Below the pieces are notes generated by a model. The model worked only from the letters and a program-made list of their open reading frames with translations. It ran no database searches and had not been told where the DNA came from. From NCBI GenBank assembly GCA_021442155.1, contig CM038215.1, forward strand, positions 8,332,976 through 8,396,975: a stretch of DNA of 64,000 nt, written 5' to 3'. The DNA comes from Cymbidium sinense (Eukaryota > Streptophyta > Magnoliopsida > Asparagales > Orchidaceae). Shown here one piece after another: positions 45,237 through 57,527 of this stretch. Every line of letters begins with the position of its first letter. Position 1 is the stretch's first letter. The translations under genes and the position numbers were made by a program.

Positions 45237-48200
45237 TTAGGAGTCTTCTAGACACTAAGACTTCTCTAGTCATAAAACACTTCTAACAATTAGGTAAACA
45301 CTTAACCTAAGCCTAAAGACTTAGAAGGGCTAACCATAGGATTAGGTTTTGCAATAGGTTTTAGGATAATCCACCTACTCTACAACCCAAATCCAATCCA
45401 TGTTCACATTCTCAAACCAAACCTTAAGTTGAATTCGAACATCAAATCCAAATCCAAATCCAAACCCAAATTTCAAAACCAAAAGATTGAATCCCATGAT
45501 TAAATCCAAACTTGAAATCCTTCCTAAGCCATATGACATATCCCATGGACTTAGACAAACCTTAATCCAAATCAATCTAAATAAATTGATTTTCTCATAA
45601 CTAATTTATATCTTCAATCATATTCTTAAATATAAATCAAATCTACATTCAAATGATCAAAAATAAATCAAACTAAATAAAATTAAATCAAAACCCTTCC
45701 TAAGCCATATGACCTATCTCGTGGACTTAGCCAAATATTAATCCAAATCAAGTCAAACTCAATTTATTTTTTCACAAATCAATCATATTTTCAATCATCT
45801 TCCCAAATTTAAATGAAATATACATTTAAATCATCAAAACTAAATCAAACCAAATCAAGATCTAAACCTAAGCCATATGACACAACTCCATGGACTTAGC
45901 CAAATTCGTTCATTCCAAAACCTAAATTCAATTGATTTTCTCATGAATCAATCATACTTTCAATCATATTCACAAATAAAAATAAAATCTACAAACATCA
46001 AGCTAAACAAAAATCAACCCAAGTCAAACCCAACTTAACCCTTTTGACTTGAAGGGTTCAAATAAACCAAAACCCATTTGAACCCGAGCCAATTTCAATT
46101 GAATTTATATATAAATCCCAAATCCATATATAAACTCAACTAAATCAAACTCAACCCAAAGTCAAGCCAACTAAACCCAATTGGTCCACTTGACGCAAAG
46201 TTGCTAATTTGACCTATTTGAGCTAAGTTCTAATCCTACCAAAATTGGATTGAACCAAGCCCATAAAGACATCCCATTATGATTATTGATCACCCTATGT
46301 TGATCAACTTGACTCAACCTAACTCAATTTGACCAAAAGTGGGTTAGCCCATTTCTCCATCAAACTCAAATTAACTTTGCACGCACCTTCCCTAGGCCTC
46401 ATTATGCAAGAATGAATTATCTCTCAAGCTTCTCGAGCACTAGAGGTGGGACTTTGATCAAATTTGAGCTCCAAATCATCAATTAGTGGCCTTCTGAGCG
46501 AACATCAAGGAATTGATTCAATTGTTACTTCACAGGGCTTTGCCTCCTTTAGATGAAGCTTCTTCAATCATTCAAGCCTATGGTCTTGAGCTTCGGTGAG
46601 GTATGCTTCCAAAACTGATCCTTAGACAAAAATGGATTGAAGCTTTTTGAAGAAAACTTGCATCTCGTGTGATCTTGATTGTTGGATCCCCTCTGATCGA
46701 TGTCGTGAAGATGTGGGATCATTTTGGAGTTGATCGAGCTTAGGTAAGCTCAGATCAAGAAAGCAATGGCAGACGAACTCCATTCTCAATAACTCGCATG
46801 ACGTTAGATCACACAATGTCAGTTCCATGTGATCAGAACCTACGGTCATGATTAGACCTGCTAGATTGATCTGATTCAATCCTATTAAGTTGTGGGATTA
46901 ATTGTAGCCTTCTGATCTTAGATCAGATGGTGGATGAGAAAGCACATTCACCACCACCACGTAGGCGCTTAGTCAGATATGTTTTAAGTAGCTAATCCCA
47001 CGGTGCCACATAGAATGCGTGTCATATGGCGCTAATATGATTAGGCTTTAATTAAGCTTAATTAATAATTTTTAATGGCTAAAACTTCTAAAAATAAAAA
47101 AAAAATCATAGAGAAATAAACAAAATGCAAATAAATACTCATTTTAAAAGTATTTTAGAGGATAATTAATTAAAAATGATCTTAACTAATTTTGAGCGAT
47201 GATTAAAGTTTAATTAAAAAAATTAGTTAGTACTCATCATGAGCAATTAATCCCAAATTTTGTAGGCTAATTTAATGGGATGAACTCTACCTCCCATGAT
47301 TTTCTTGGGATTTATTACTCACTTAATTAAGAAAATTGACTAATTAAACCTTAAATACTCTTTTAAGTAAATTAATGATTAACTAATCTCATGAATAGTA
47401 ATAAATTGGTTAATTAAGTTTATTAATCATTGTTCAATAGTAAGTGAACTAAGGAATAGGGTTGGGACCCCTTTCCCTAAGTTCATTCACCCATTTTAAA
47501 ATGATATTAATTAAGATTTAATTAATTAATTAAATCACTTAATCTAATTAAAATCATAATCACATCAGACCTTAATTAATTGAATCATGGGGTAGATCTT
47601 TAAGTGTTTAATATCCTAAAGGAGTTTAATGAAATTATGTTTAGTCCATATATGTGGGAAAACCATAAGAGTAATAATTAAGTTCCTTAATCTAAATAAC
47701 TATTAATCATGATCCAATTGCATTAGGCCACTTTTATTTCCTAGGATCAGCGCAAGTTTATTTTCCATGCATATCATGTTTGCTCATAATTATTTAGTTA
47801 AATACTTTAAGGTGACAAAGGTGAGGATAATTAATTCATCTAATTAAGGGTTCAACTTAATTAACCCATAAAATCAACGTAATTATATTTCCTTAAATTA
47901 AATCAAATCACTAATGTGGGAATGGGTTTAAAACATCAAGTGATGATTTCTCTTCTCCTCTTTAAATCAAATCAAATCCAAAACTTAATTAATAAAGAAG
48001 CTTTGGTTTGCTTTATGTAATCTTATTTGATTTGATTTTCCTTATGAACTAGTTTAGTTGAATGAATCACATGCTTATATTTGATTGTCCTCTTTTCAAT
48101 CAAGTTAAATTTGGTATGCCATTTGAATTCATGTATCCATCTTTTCAAAATCAAGTAAAATAAAATGGATTTCCTTTATGTAAGCTTCCATGTGTTGATT

Positions 48201-49985
48201 TAATTTAATATATGTTTGGCTATTATCACTATTAAATCCAAATGTATTTTCCAAAAACTTATACATGAATAATAATATGTGTTATTATGCCAGTTATAAA
48301 TACATAAGAAATGCATGTGCTTATAGCTTAAGTGTATGAATGTTGAGTTCTCTTTCGTCTATTGAGGTGTTGATTTATATAAGATTAAATTATAATGGGT
48401 ATATAGTCTGGACATCCTGGAAACACGAGGCTTTAGCTTGCCCCAACGAGGCCATTTGATTACCTCACTTCTCTGCTTTAACAATGACACGTGCCCATTT
48501 GATTTCATTCTTATGTATTTCAAAATTAGAATTTGGATAGAGCTTTAATTCATATATATAAATGATTAAATCAACAAAATATATAATCATTGCATGGTTT
48601 TCTTTCCCTCATTTATGTATACATCCATGTGTGTCCAAGAAAAGAAAGTATATAGTCTCAACATCCCAAGAATACGAGGCTTTAGTTAGCCCCAAGGAGG
48701 TCATTTGATTGCCTTACTTCCGTGGTTTAACAACGACACGTACTTGCCTATATCTTTGTACATGTATATGCATATGTGATTAGTTAGTGAAAATCCCATT
48801 TTACATTAAATTGCATGCATTCATAATTGACAAAGTGGTTAAATTAATTAGCCATATGATTTGGAGCTTACTTCTTATGTTCATGTATACGAATTTACAT
48901 ATGTTTGAATGCAAATGAGTATATAGTCTGGACATCCCGAGAATACGAGGCTTTAGCTTTCTCCAAGGAGGTCATTTGATTACCTCACTTCCATGGTTTA
49001 ACAACGGCACATGCCAATTTAATTTCATTCTTATGTCCTTTTTGTTTAAGAATTTGGATAAAGTTTTAAATTAATATGTTTAAATAACTCAATCAAATAA
49101 AATATAACTTCTAAACATACACATACATTCATCATTTAAGTGTGCTAAAATATGTTGCATGTATAGATACACATAAGATTAAATCATATGCATGTTACAT
49201 GTGATGGAAAGGAATGATTTAATATGTCATGTGGTAGTAATTGAATTAAATTAATCTTAAGATGCCTTTCATTTTGATTAGGATTATTTCAAGTGAACCT
49301 AAACTTAGGATTATTTAAATCATTTAATAATCCATTCACTAAAGAGAACTAAATCAAATTAATATACTTTAGAAAGTGACTAAAGTTAGGGATGAAAGAG
49401 GGAAATCCTCTTTTCCTTTCTTCATAACACTTAGTTGCAAGCATAATCAAATGAAATAAAAGAAAACACAAATTAAATTTCTCAAAGTAATTAAACTACT
49501 TCAAGTGAAATCAACCTTTCATCTTAAATTGAGTCCTTCTACACATAGAAAATACAACACTAATGGCTAACAAGACATACCACACAAGCCTTAGTTGCAT
49601 GTATCATGTGTTGTATATTTTTTTTTATGATGTATTATTTTTGATTAGATGTTAGGGTGTATGCTTCGTAGACTGGATGATAGACCAATATTAGCCTAAT
49701 CATGGTTTCAGCAGGGGATTATTCTTAAAGGATGCTTAAAAATAAATATGAATGCTCTTTTTGTAGGTTGCTTATATCATTACACATAATCCAAGTTAGG
49801 ATAGCTGGGCTTAGTTACCCATGTGCAGGGTGCTAAGTCCAAATTATAAATACAATTGTTTGGGATTATATGTATATTTAGCTAACCTCTATTTTGCAGG
49901 TGTAGTTATATTTAATTTTCCCAGATAAATGCATATTTTGCAATAGGAATTAGGATTAGTGCTATGAGGGATTAGGATGAGCAGT
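45237..49985. repeat. Unit A copy 3, inserted in the protease domain of copy 2
   Basis: Starts TTAGGAGTCTTCTAGACACT and ends GGGATTAGGATGAGCA, as in copy 2. It lacks the zone equal to about 17,965-19,225 (junction near 46,320). The AT-rich middle and the internal blocks are well kept. Small frames (45,375-45,575; 46,622-46,879) are not preserved in the other copies, although 46,622-46,879 has a partial relative at 1,031-1,234; I see no domain in it. Confidence 0.8.
48398..49020. repeat. Three internal blocks in unit A copy 3
   Basis: At about 48,398, 48,648 and 48,915: TATATAGTCTxxACATCC, then GAGGCTTTAGxTxxCxCCAA, then a GGCCATTTG or GGTCATTTG word, then CTTCCxTGGTTTAACAA. Spacing is 250-270 bp. 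Confidence 0.8.
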
Positions 49986-50325
49986 CCAGAAGGCTTTGTC
50001 ATGGGGTCAATCAGAACTTTAGATAGCCTGTATCTGCCAACATTCACTGTAATGTAAAGAGGTGATTGCACTCAGTCGTCTCTAGGAGTAAGTCTTCATT
50101 GCTGAATGTAACTCCTAAGATATCCTTCGAGTGGCATGCCTCCTCTTTAGTAGCGGTCAGCTGAGCTAAGCATATCTCTAGATCAAGTAAGGACTTGATT
50201 AGAGATTCCCTAATCTTTTTGGATAAGACAAGGGCGTCGTATATGCTTAACTTAGCTAGATACTTTCTAAGGTAAGCTAGGACATTGTAATCAACTTTAG
50301 CTTGGTCCTCCACAAGCATATCCAT
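49986..50325 (-). pseudogene. Protease N-terminal part and linker, copy 2
   Basis: The frame at 50,044-50,325 reads Y-N-V-L-A-Y-L-R-K, L-S-I-Y-D-A-L-V-L-S-K-K-I-R-E-S-L, then E-D-L-L-L-E-T-T-E-C-N-H. The next frame continues S-P-L-Y-I-T-V-N-V-G-R-Y-R-L-S-K-V-L-I-D-P. Y-D-A-L-x-x-S-K and E-D-L-L-L-x precede retropepsin-like protease in this group, and V-L-I-D-P is the active-site start, with its aspartate retained. Right after D-P the family sequence ends and unit A-side sequence begins, so the protease is cut two residues after its catalytic aspartate. Confidence 0.85.
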
Positions 50326-50973
50326 GGGTGGAGCATCCGATGAAGAGGCTATCTACTCACTAGAACCAATGACTTGGTTACCCTTATCCTGAGGTAGTAC
50401 CCTAAGAGGTAGAACTTTGCCACTGCATAGGTTGACTTCAATGACTTCTTGGGATAATGAGCTTGTGGAAAGTTCTACCTTCTCATTGGGCATACCTACA
50501 ACTTCTCCTATAGGATCCCTAGAGTTAGTTGACTCCAAGTCAATCTTAAGAGGTGAACCCGATTGATTCAGCGAAGGATAGTTTGACTCTAAATCAGAAA
50601 GGAAAGGATCGTAACTACTAGAGCTATTATTTTAATTAAGACTCGGAGAGCTTTCAATAAGAATAAAATCAAAAGCATCAGAAGTAGACAATATATCAAT
50701 AGAATTTCTGCATTAATTTCATTTTGGTGGGAGGTACATGATAAAAATTAAGTAAGCAGAGTAAGGGATTTAGTGTCCTTATCAGCAGATACAATGCTCC
50801 TGGTGGTAGAAGAGGAGCTAATAGAAGAGATGGTAGCTCCAACGGTGGAGGGAGTACTAGACTCAGATGGTGGCTATGCTACTAGATTATCTAAGGCAAC
50901 TATGTTGAGCTGTTGTTGGGCTGTCACCCTCCTAGTGTTGTCCTTTATAACTAGCAAACCTTCCTTAGTGTTG
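50326..50973 (-). pseudogene. Gag-Pol linker and gag remnant, copy 2
   Basis: The frame at 50,353-50,538 (D-P-I-G-E-V-V-G-M, E-V-N-L-C-S-G-K-V-L-P) matches 24,497-24,817. Sequence to 50,973 matches 24,850-25,066, and the capsid-coding part is then missing. The + frame at 50,773-51,060 is antisense and ends at the array junction; it is not a gene. Confidence 0.7.
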
Positions 50974-51060
50974 CAACAGTCGGCTCTAAAGTGTGTAATG
51001 TGTTATCGTGGGTTCCCACTGCCATCAAAGATCTTGAAGGATGGTGGCAGAAAACATTAA
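50974..51060. repeat. Right edge of retroelement copy 2
   Basis: CAACAGTCGGCTCTAAAGTG matches 26,106-26,126. The element then runs ~60 bp further than copy 1 (to GGATGGTGGCAGAAAACATT) before AAATAAA DNA starts. Confidence 0.7.
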
Positions 51061-51520
51061 ATAAAATAAAAACTAAATAAAAACCTGAACTTAAAAAATA
51101 AACCTAAAAATAAATAAAAAATAAAACCCAAACACTAAACTAAAAAAAAAACCAAAACCTAAAATAAACTAAAAATAAACCTAAACCTAAACTAATAAAA
51201 AAAACCTAAATATAAACCTAAAATAAAAACCTAAACACAAAAAGATAAAATAAAACTGTAAACATAAACCTAAAAATAAAAAATAAAACCTAAACCTAAA
51301 AAATAAAATAAAAACAAAACTAAACAAAAAATAAACATAAACCTAAACATAATCCTAAAAAATAAACTAAAATAAATAAACCTAAAATAAATAAACTAAA
51401 CTAAATAAAAATAAAAAATAATAAAATAAAAAAACTAAAATAAATAAAGAAAACTAAAAAAAACACTTTTTAAAAACTAAACCTCTACATGCCTAAATAC
51501 TAAACCCTAAATCATAAACA
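51061..51520. repeat. Telomere-like array T3, segment 1
   Basis: AAATAAA/CCTAAA-rich, same monomer style as T2. No gene. Confidence 0.85.
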
Positions 51521-51790
51521 AACCCTGCATACATGTACTGCATACAATCATTCCAGACTTCCCAACTATAAACCTCCACTGAGGCTGACCCAGGCAATGA
51601 CCACCACACCACCCTAAACTACTTAAACCTCCTAAATCTGGGCTAAACCTCCTAAACACTAAACCTAAACCATGAGCCATAGACCTAAACCCAAAAACAA
51701 ACCTAAAGCTAAACTAAACCCTAAATACTAAACCCAAACCTACCAGACAAAACCATGCCCTAAACACCTAAACCATAAACTCTAAAACTA
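51521..51790. repeat. GC-richer patch in T3
   Basis: Contains CCACTGAGGCTGACCC, CATACATGTACTGCATAC and CCTAAATCTGGGC words. It is less regular than the other islands. No gene. Confidence 0.6.
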
Positions 51791-52584
51791 AACCATAAAA
51801 AATTAAAATACCTAAAATGAAATAAAATAAAACTAAACCTAAAATATAATAAAATAATAAAATAAAATAAAACCTAAAACTAAACCTAAACCTAAAAGTA
51901 AAACAAAATAAACTAATAAAAATAAACTAAAATAAAATAAATAAAAACCTAAACTAAACTAAAAAAATAAACCAACAAATAAAAAACCAAAATAAAATAA
52001 AAACTATACATAAAATAATTAAAAACCTAAAATAAAAAAATAAAAACAAAATAAAAACCTATACCTAAAAATAAACCTTAAAATAAAGCCCAAAAATAAA
52101 TAAAAAATAAAACATAGACCCTAAACTAAAAAAAAAAACCTAAACATAAAATAAAAAAATAAACAAAATAAAATAAACCTAAACCTAAACTACAACAAAC
52201 TAAACAAAAATAAATAAAACTTAAAATCTTAAATAACTAAACTAACCTAAACTAAATAAAATAAAATAAACTAAAAATACAACTAAAGCTAAACTAAAAA
52301 TAAAACCTAAAATAAACTTAAAATAAAACCTAAAAAACCTAAAAAAAATAAAATAAAATCTAAAATAAAAAAATAAACGTGAAAAAAAAAAAATAATAAT
52401 AATATAAACCTAAACCTAAACCTAAAAAATACACTAAATTAAAAAAACTTAAAATAAAATAAATAAACCTAAATAAATAAACTAAACTAAATAAAAATAA
52501 AAAATTAACCTAAATAAAAATAAAAAATAAACTAAATAAATCTAGTGTATACTTAATTTAAAGATCCTAAACTACCTAGTCCCT
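51791..52584. repeat. Telomere-like array T3, segment 2
   Basis: AAATAAA-rich. Contains the recurring segment AATAAAAACCTAAACTAAAC near 51,945, also seen near 57,205 and 62,590. A weak anchor lies at 52,545. Confidence 0.8.
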
Positions 52585-52830
52585 TACCTTAAATCATAAA
52601 TGACCCTGGCCTGACCCTACCCTGACCCTGGGCCACCACTGACCACCTAAACCCTGACCTGAGGCCTAAGCCTACTGGCAAACCTAGGCCACTGAGCCCG
52701 CCAAACTGAGCCACTAAACCTAAACTCTAACAGGCTGAGCACTAAACTGGCAGCCAGCCCTGAAACCCTCACAAATCCTGACCCTAAACCTAAACCCTAA
52801 CTGAGCTCTAACCACAGACCCACAAAAACT
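52585..52830. repeat. GC-rich island 4
   Basis: CCCTGACCCTGGGCCACC, GAGCCACTAAACC, CAGCCAGCCCTG and similar. Not coding. Confidence 0.7.
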
Positions 52831-53614
52831 AAACTAAACCAAACTAAATAAAACCAAATATAAAATAAATAAAAAAACTAAACTTAACTATAATAAATTA
52901 ATATAAAATTAAAACCTAAATTAAAACCTAAATATAAAATAAAATAAAATAAACTTATAACAATAAAATAAAAATAAAATAAATAAACATAAAAAAAAAT
53001 AAATAAACCTAAGAATAAAACCTAAAATAGTAAAATCCAAAATAAAATTAAAATAAAATAAACCTAAAATAAAATCAAATAAAACTAAATGAAAACATAA
53101 ACCTAAAATAAACATTAAAATAAAACTTAAAATATAAAAAAATAAAATAAACTAAAAACCTAAACATAAACTAAAAAAAAAAAATAAAAAAAAATAATCC
53201 TAATGCTAAACTTCAATAAACTAAACTAAAATAAATAAATCCTCAACCTAATCCAAAAATAAACTAAACCTATGCCTAAACCTAAACAAAATAAAATAAA
53301 ATAATCTAAAATAAAATAAAACTAAACTAAAAATAAAACTTAAAATAAACCTAAAATTAAAACTAAACCTTTAAAATAAAATAAAACTAAACTTAAACCT
53401 AAAATAAAAAATAAAACCTAACGCTCAAAATAAAATAAAATAAGACTCAAAAAATAAAACCAAACCTAAACAAAAACTTAAAAATAAACTAAAAAAAACG
53501 AACTAAAATAAATCAACCTAAATAAATAAATAAACTAATTAAAAATAAAAAAATAAAAAATAAGAATAAAAAATAAAATAAACTAAAATAAATATAAAAT
53601 AAAATAAATAAATA

Positions 53615-53658
53615 AAAGAAGAAATCTTGAATTTGAATTTGTTACCTATAAAAAAAAT
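53615..53658 (+). pseudogene. GRP 3'-UTR stub a
   Basis: AGAAGAAATCTTGAATTTGA, then ATTTGTTACCTATAAAAAAA: the last ~40 nt of the GRP remnants' 3' end, followed by an A-tract. Nothing of the coding part remains. Confidence 0.65.
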
Positions 53659-54135
53659 AATATTAAATATATAAAAATACAAAAAAACTTTAAAACAAAA
53701 GCTAAACCAAAATCCTTAAACCCCTAAACTAAATCCTAAAAACTAAAACCCTAAAACCCTAAACCCTACCCTAAACTCTAACCTAAACCAAAACCCTAAA
53801 CTAAACTTAAACTAAACCCTAAACTAAAAAAAACCAACCTAAAAAAAGGAAAACCTAATCTTAAACTAAATAATACTTAAAAATAAAATAAATAAAAAAA
53901 TTTAAACCAAAATAAAATAATATAATAAAATAAAATAAAATGTAAATAAACTAAAATAAAAATCCTAAACTTATAACATAACCTAAACTTAAAAAATAAA
54001 CTAAAATAAAAAACCTTAACTAAAATAAATAAAACTAAAATAAATAAACTAAACTAAATAAAAATAAAAAATAAACATAAATAAAAATAAAAAAATAAAA
54101 GAAACTAAAAAAATAAAAAATAAACAAAATAAATA

Positions 54136-54180
54136 AAAGATGAAATGATGAATCTTAATTTGTTCTCTATTTAAAAAAAA
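54136..54180 (+). pseudogene. GRP 3'-UTR stub b
   Basis: AAGATGAAATGATGAATCTT, then AATTTGTTCTCTATTTAAAA. The downstream array (CTAAACTAAAACGTGAACCC) resembles that after GRP remnants 2, 3 and 5. Confidence 0.7.
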
Positions 54181-55140
54181 CCAAGAAAACTAAATTCTAA
54201 ACTAAAACGTGAACCCTAAACCTAAAACCTAAAAACCCTAATAAACCACGCCTAAAATAAAAACCCTGACCCTAAATACAAACCTAAAACCTTAAAAACC
54301 CTAAAAAAAAACCATAAACCTAATATCTAAACCCTAACCTTAAACCCTAAACCCAAAAAACCAAATAAAACCCAAACCAAACCATAAACCCTAAACTCTA
54401 AAGCTTAAAAAGCTAAAAACCTAAACTTAAACAAAATAAAACTTAAAATAAATAAATCTAAACTAAAATAAAATAAAAAAATAAAATAAAATAAAAACTT
54501 AAACTAAAACCTAAACCTAAACCTAAACTTAAAATTAAAAAAGAAAATAAAAAAAATAAAAACTAAACTAAAATAAATAAATAAAACCTAAACTAAATGA
54601 AAAAAATTAAAAACCTAAATAAAATAAAATGTAAACCTATAATGAAATTAAAATAAACATAAAATAAAATCAAATAAAAACTAAATAAAAACCTAACCTA
54701 AATAACAAACTTGAAAATAAATATAAAATAAAACCTAAACCCTAAATTAAAAAAAACCTAAACCTAAACCTAAAATAAACTAAATCAAAACAAACCTAAA
54801 CTAAATAAAATAAAATATAAAAAATAAACCTAAACCTAACCTAAAATAAACTTAAAATAAACCTAAAGAGAAAACCTAAAACCTAAACCTAAAAAAATAA
54901 AATAAAAATCTAAACCTAAACCTAAAAATAAAAAATAAACTCGAAACCATAAAAAAAAATTAAAACTGAGCTAAATAATAAACCTAAAACTAAACCTGAA
55001 CATAAAAAATAATTTAAAATAAAAAACATAAACTAAAATAAAAAACCTAAAATAAATAAACTAAACTAAATAAAAATATAAATAACCCAAAAGTAAAATA
55101 GAAATAAAAAACTATAATAAAAATAAACTAAATAAAATTA

Positions 55141-56786
55141 AACCTATTAGTTTACTTAATTTTAAAAAAATTTAAAAATAAAAACCAACCCTAAACCCTA
55201 AACCCTAAAAAACCCAAAAACTCTAAAACCCTAAACCTACAAACCCTAAATATTATACCTAAACCCTAACCCTAAAAATAAACTAGGCAAAACCAAATTG
55301 TAAACACTAAAACCCCAAACCTTAGACCCTAATCCTCAAACACTAAACCCTAAAACCAACCATACTAAACCTTAAACCCTCAACCCAAACCCTAAATCAT
55401 AAACCCTAAACCCTAATGACCTAAAAACCTAAAAACCTAAACCTAAACTAAATAATTAAAATAAATAAATAAACCTAAACCAAAATAAAATAAAATAAAA
55501 TAAATAAAATAAAATAAAAACTTAAAATTTAGTAAAACCTAAAATAAAATAAAGAAAAAAAAAAGTAAATAAAACATGAACTAAACTAAATAAAATAAAA
55601 AAAAAAAAAAAAAGAAAATAATAACTAAACATAAAATAAAAATAAAATGTACTAAAATAAAGAAAATAAAACTAAATAAAACCTAAACCTAAAATAAATA
55701 ATAAATAAAACATAAACCTAAAAAAAAACCTAAACCTAAAATAAACAAAATAAAGAAACCTAAACCTAAACTAAAATAAACTAAACTAAAATAAATGAGA
55801 CCTACCTAAACCTAAAATAAACTAAACCAAAACCTTAAACTATATAAAATAAATAAACTAAAAATAAAAATAAAGTACAAAATAAAACCTAAAAATAAAC
55901 CTAAAAGAAAAACCTAAAAAATAAAATAAAAACCTAAACCTAAACCTAAAAAAAAAGAATTAAACCTAAACCTAGAAACAAAAATAAAAATAAACATAAA
56001 CCTAAACCTAAACCGAAAAAATAAATTAAAATAGAAAACCTAAACTAAAATAAATAAGCTTAAAATACATAAATAAAACAAAATTAAAATAAAAAATTAA
56101 ACCAAATAAACATAAAAAATAAAATAATCTAAAATAAATAAAAAATAAACTACATAAACCTAAACTATTGATTTACTTAATTAAAAAAACCCCTAAACCA
56201 TAAACTCTAAACCCAAAACTAAAATAAACCTACAACCATAAAACCCTAAAAACCCTAAATCAAAATAAACTGAGCCACAAACCCTAAACACTAAACCCTA
56301 AAGCTTTTAAAACTACCAAACCTAAACCCTGACCTACCATAAACCCTAAACCCTAAAACTCTAAACCCTAAAACCCAAAACCCTAAACCCTAAACCCTAA
56401 ACCCTAAACACTAAAAACCTAAAAACTTAAACCTAAATTAAGTAAAAAAATAAATAATAAAATAAATTAAAATACCTAAACCTAAATAAAATAAAAATGT
56501 AAACTAAATCCTAAACTTAAAAATAAAAAAAAATAAATTAATAAAAATAAACTAAACTAAAATAAATAATAACTAAACTAACAAAAAAATAAACTTAAGA
56601 AAAAAAACTAAATAAATTAAAATAAACGATAAAATAAAAATAAACTAAATAAACTAAAATAAAACTAAATAAAACCTAAACCTAAAACTAACCCTAAACC
56701 TACAACACTAGGCCTACAACCCTAAACCATAAACTAAACAAACACCTAAATCCACAAACCTACTGAGCCACAACCTATAACCCACT
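55141..56786. repeat. Telomere-like array T3, segment 4 with two anchors
   Basis: Anchors at 55,141 (CCTATTAGTTTACTTAATTTT) and 56,160 (CTATTGATTTACTTAATT), each followed by CCCTAAA-rich DNA and preceded by AAATAAA-rich DNA. No gene. Confidence 0.85.
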
Positions 56787-56796
56787 TTAAAAAAAA

Positions 56797-56866
56797 TATA
56801 CGTTGGTGTCGATTATCAATTATGAAATCTTTCAATACTTCCTAAAGTTGGTGCTTATTATAAACC
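56797..56866. repeat. ~75-bp dispersed repeat, copy a
   Basis: TACGTTGGTGTCGATTATCA through TTTCAATACTTCCTAAAGTT to GGTGCTTATTATAAACC. It is clearly non-telomeric and recurs three more times. Identity unknown. Confidence 0.8.
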
Positions 56867-57450
56867 TAAACCCACAAATCCTAAACCCTAAACCCTAAAT
56901 GGTAAAATCCTAGACCTAAACCACTTAAGCCACCCTAGGCCCCCACCTGAGCCACTGAACACTAAACCTAAAACTCTAAAGCCCTACCACAACTGAGCCC
57001 TAAACCCTAAACCCTAAAAACCAAGAAAACTTAAACCTAAACTAAGTAAAACCTAAAAATAAAATAAATAAAAAAACCTAAACCTAAATATAATGAAATA
57101 AAAAAATAAAATAAAAACTTAAACTAAAACATCAACCTAAACCTAAAAATAAAATAAAATAAAATAAACTAATAGAAATAAACTAAATTAAAATTAATAA
57201 TAACCTAATCTAAGCAAATAAAATAAAATAAACCTAAGAACAAAATACCTAAATAAATTATAAAAATGTAAAATAAAAATAAAATAAATCTAAAATAAAA
57301 TAAAATAAAAACTAAATAAAAACCTGAACCTAAAACTAACCCTAAACTTATAACACTAAACACTGACCCCAACACTAAAAATCACTAAACTAAAACTAAA
57401 CTAACCCTCCAGAAACCTAAACCCTAAACCTAAACCTACAACACAAAAAA
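56867..57450. repeat. Telomere-like array T3, segment 5
   Basis: CCCTAAA with a small GC-rich patch (CACCCTAGGCCCCCACCTGA, 56,930-57,000), then AAATAAA-rich DNA, then CCTAAACCTACAACACAAAA before repeat copy b. Confidence 0.8.
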
Positions 57451-57527
57451 ATACATTGGACGGTGTCATTATCAATTATGTTGAAATCATTCAATACTTC
57501 CTAAATGGGTGAGTGCTTAAATTATAA
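57451..57527. repeat. ~75-bp dispersed repeat, copy b
   Basis: ATACATTGGACGGTGTCATT through TTGAAATCATTCAATACTTC to GGGTGAGTGCTTAAATTAT. It is preceded by CCTACAACAC, as is copy c. Confidence 0.85.

Larger units (their letters stand above)
37508..51060 (-). mobile_element. Degenerate Ty3/gypsy retroelement copy 2 (composite, no LTR pair)
   Basis: Same minus-strand order as copy 1: gag remnant (51.0 kb), linker and protease N-part (50.3-49.99 kb), unit A (49.98-45.24 kb), protease C-part, RT, RNase H, integrase and module L. It is shorter because it lacks the solo LTR, ~1.04 kb of gag, ~1.6 kb next to protease and ~1.26 kb of unit A. Its module L is complete on the left (starts at 37,508 rather than the 38,403 equivalent). 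No LTRs or target duplication are visible; both sides are telomere-like. Confidence 0.85.
52831..55140. repeat. Telomere-like array T3, segment 3
   Basis: AAATAAA-rich with short CCCTAAA patches (53,740-53,860; 54,200-54,400). Holds two GRP stubs, listed separately. The Phe/Leu/Tyr frame at 52,921-53,115 is a repeat shadow. Confidence 0.8.
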
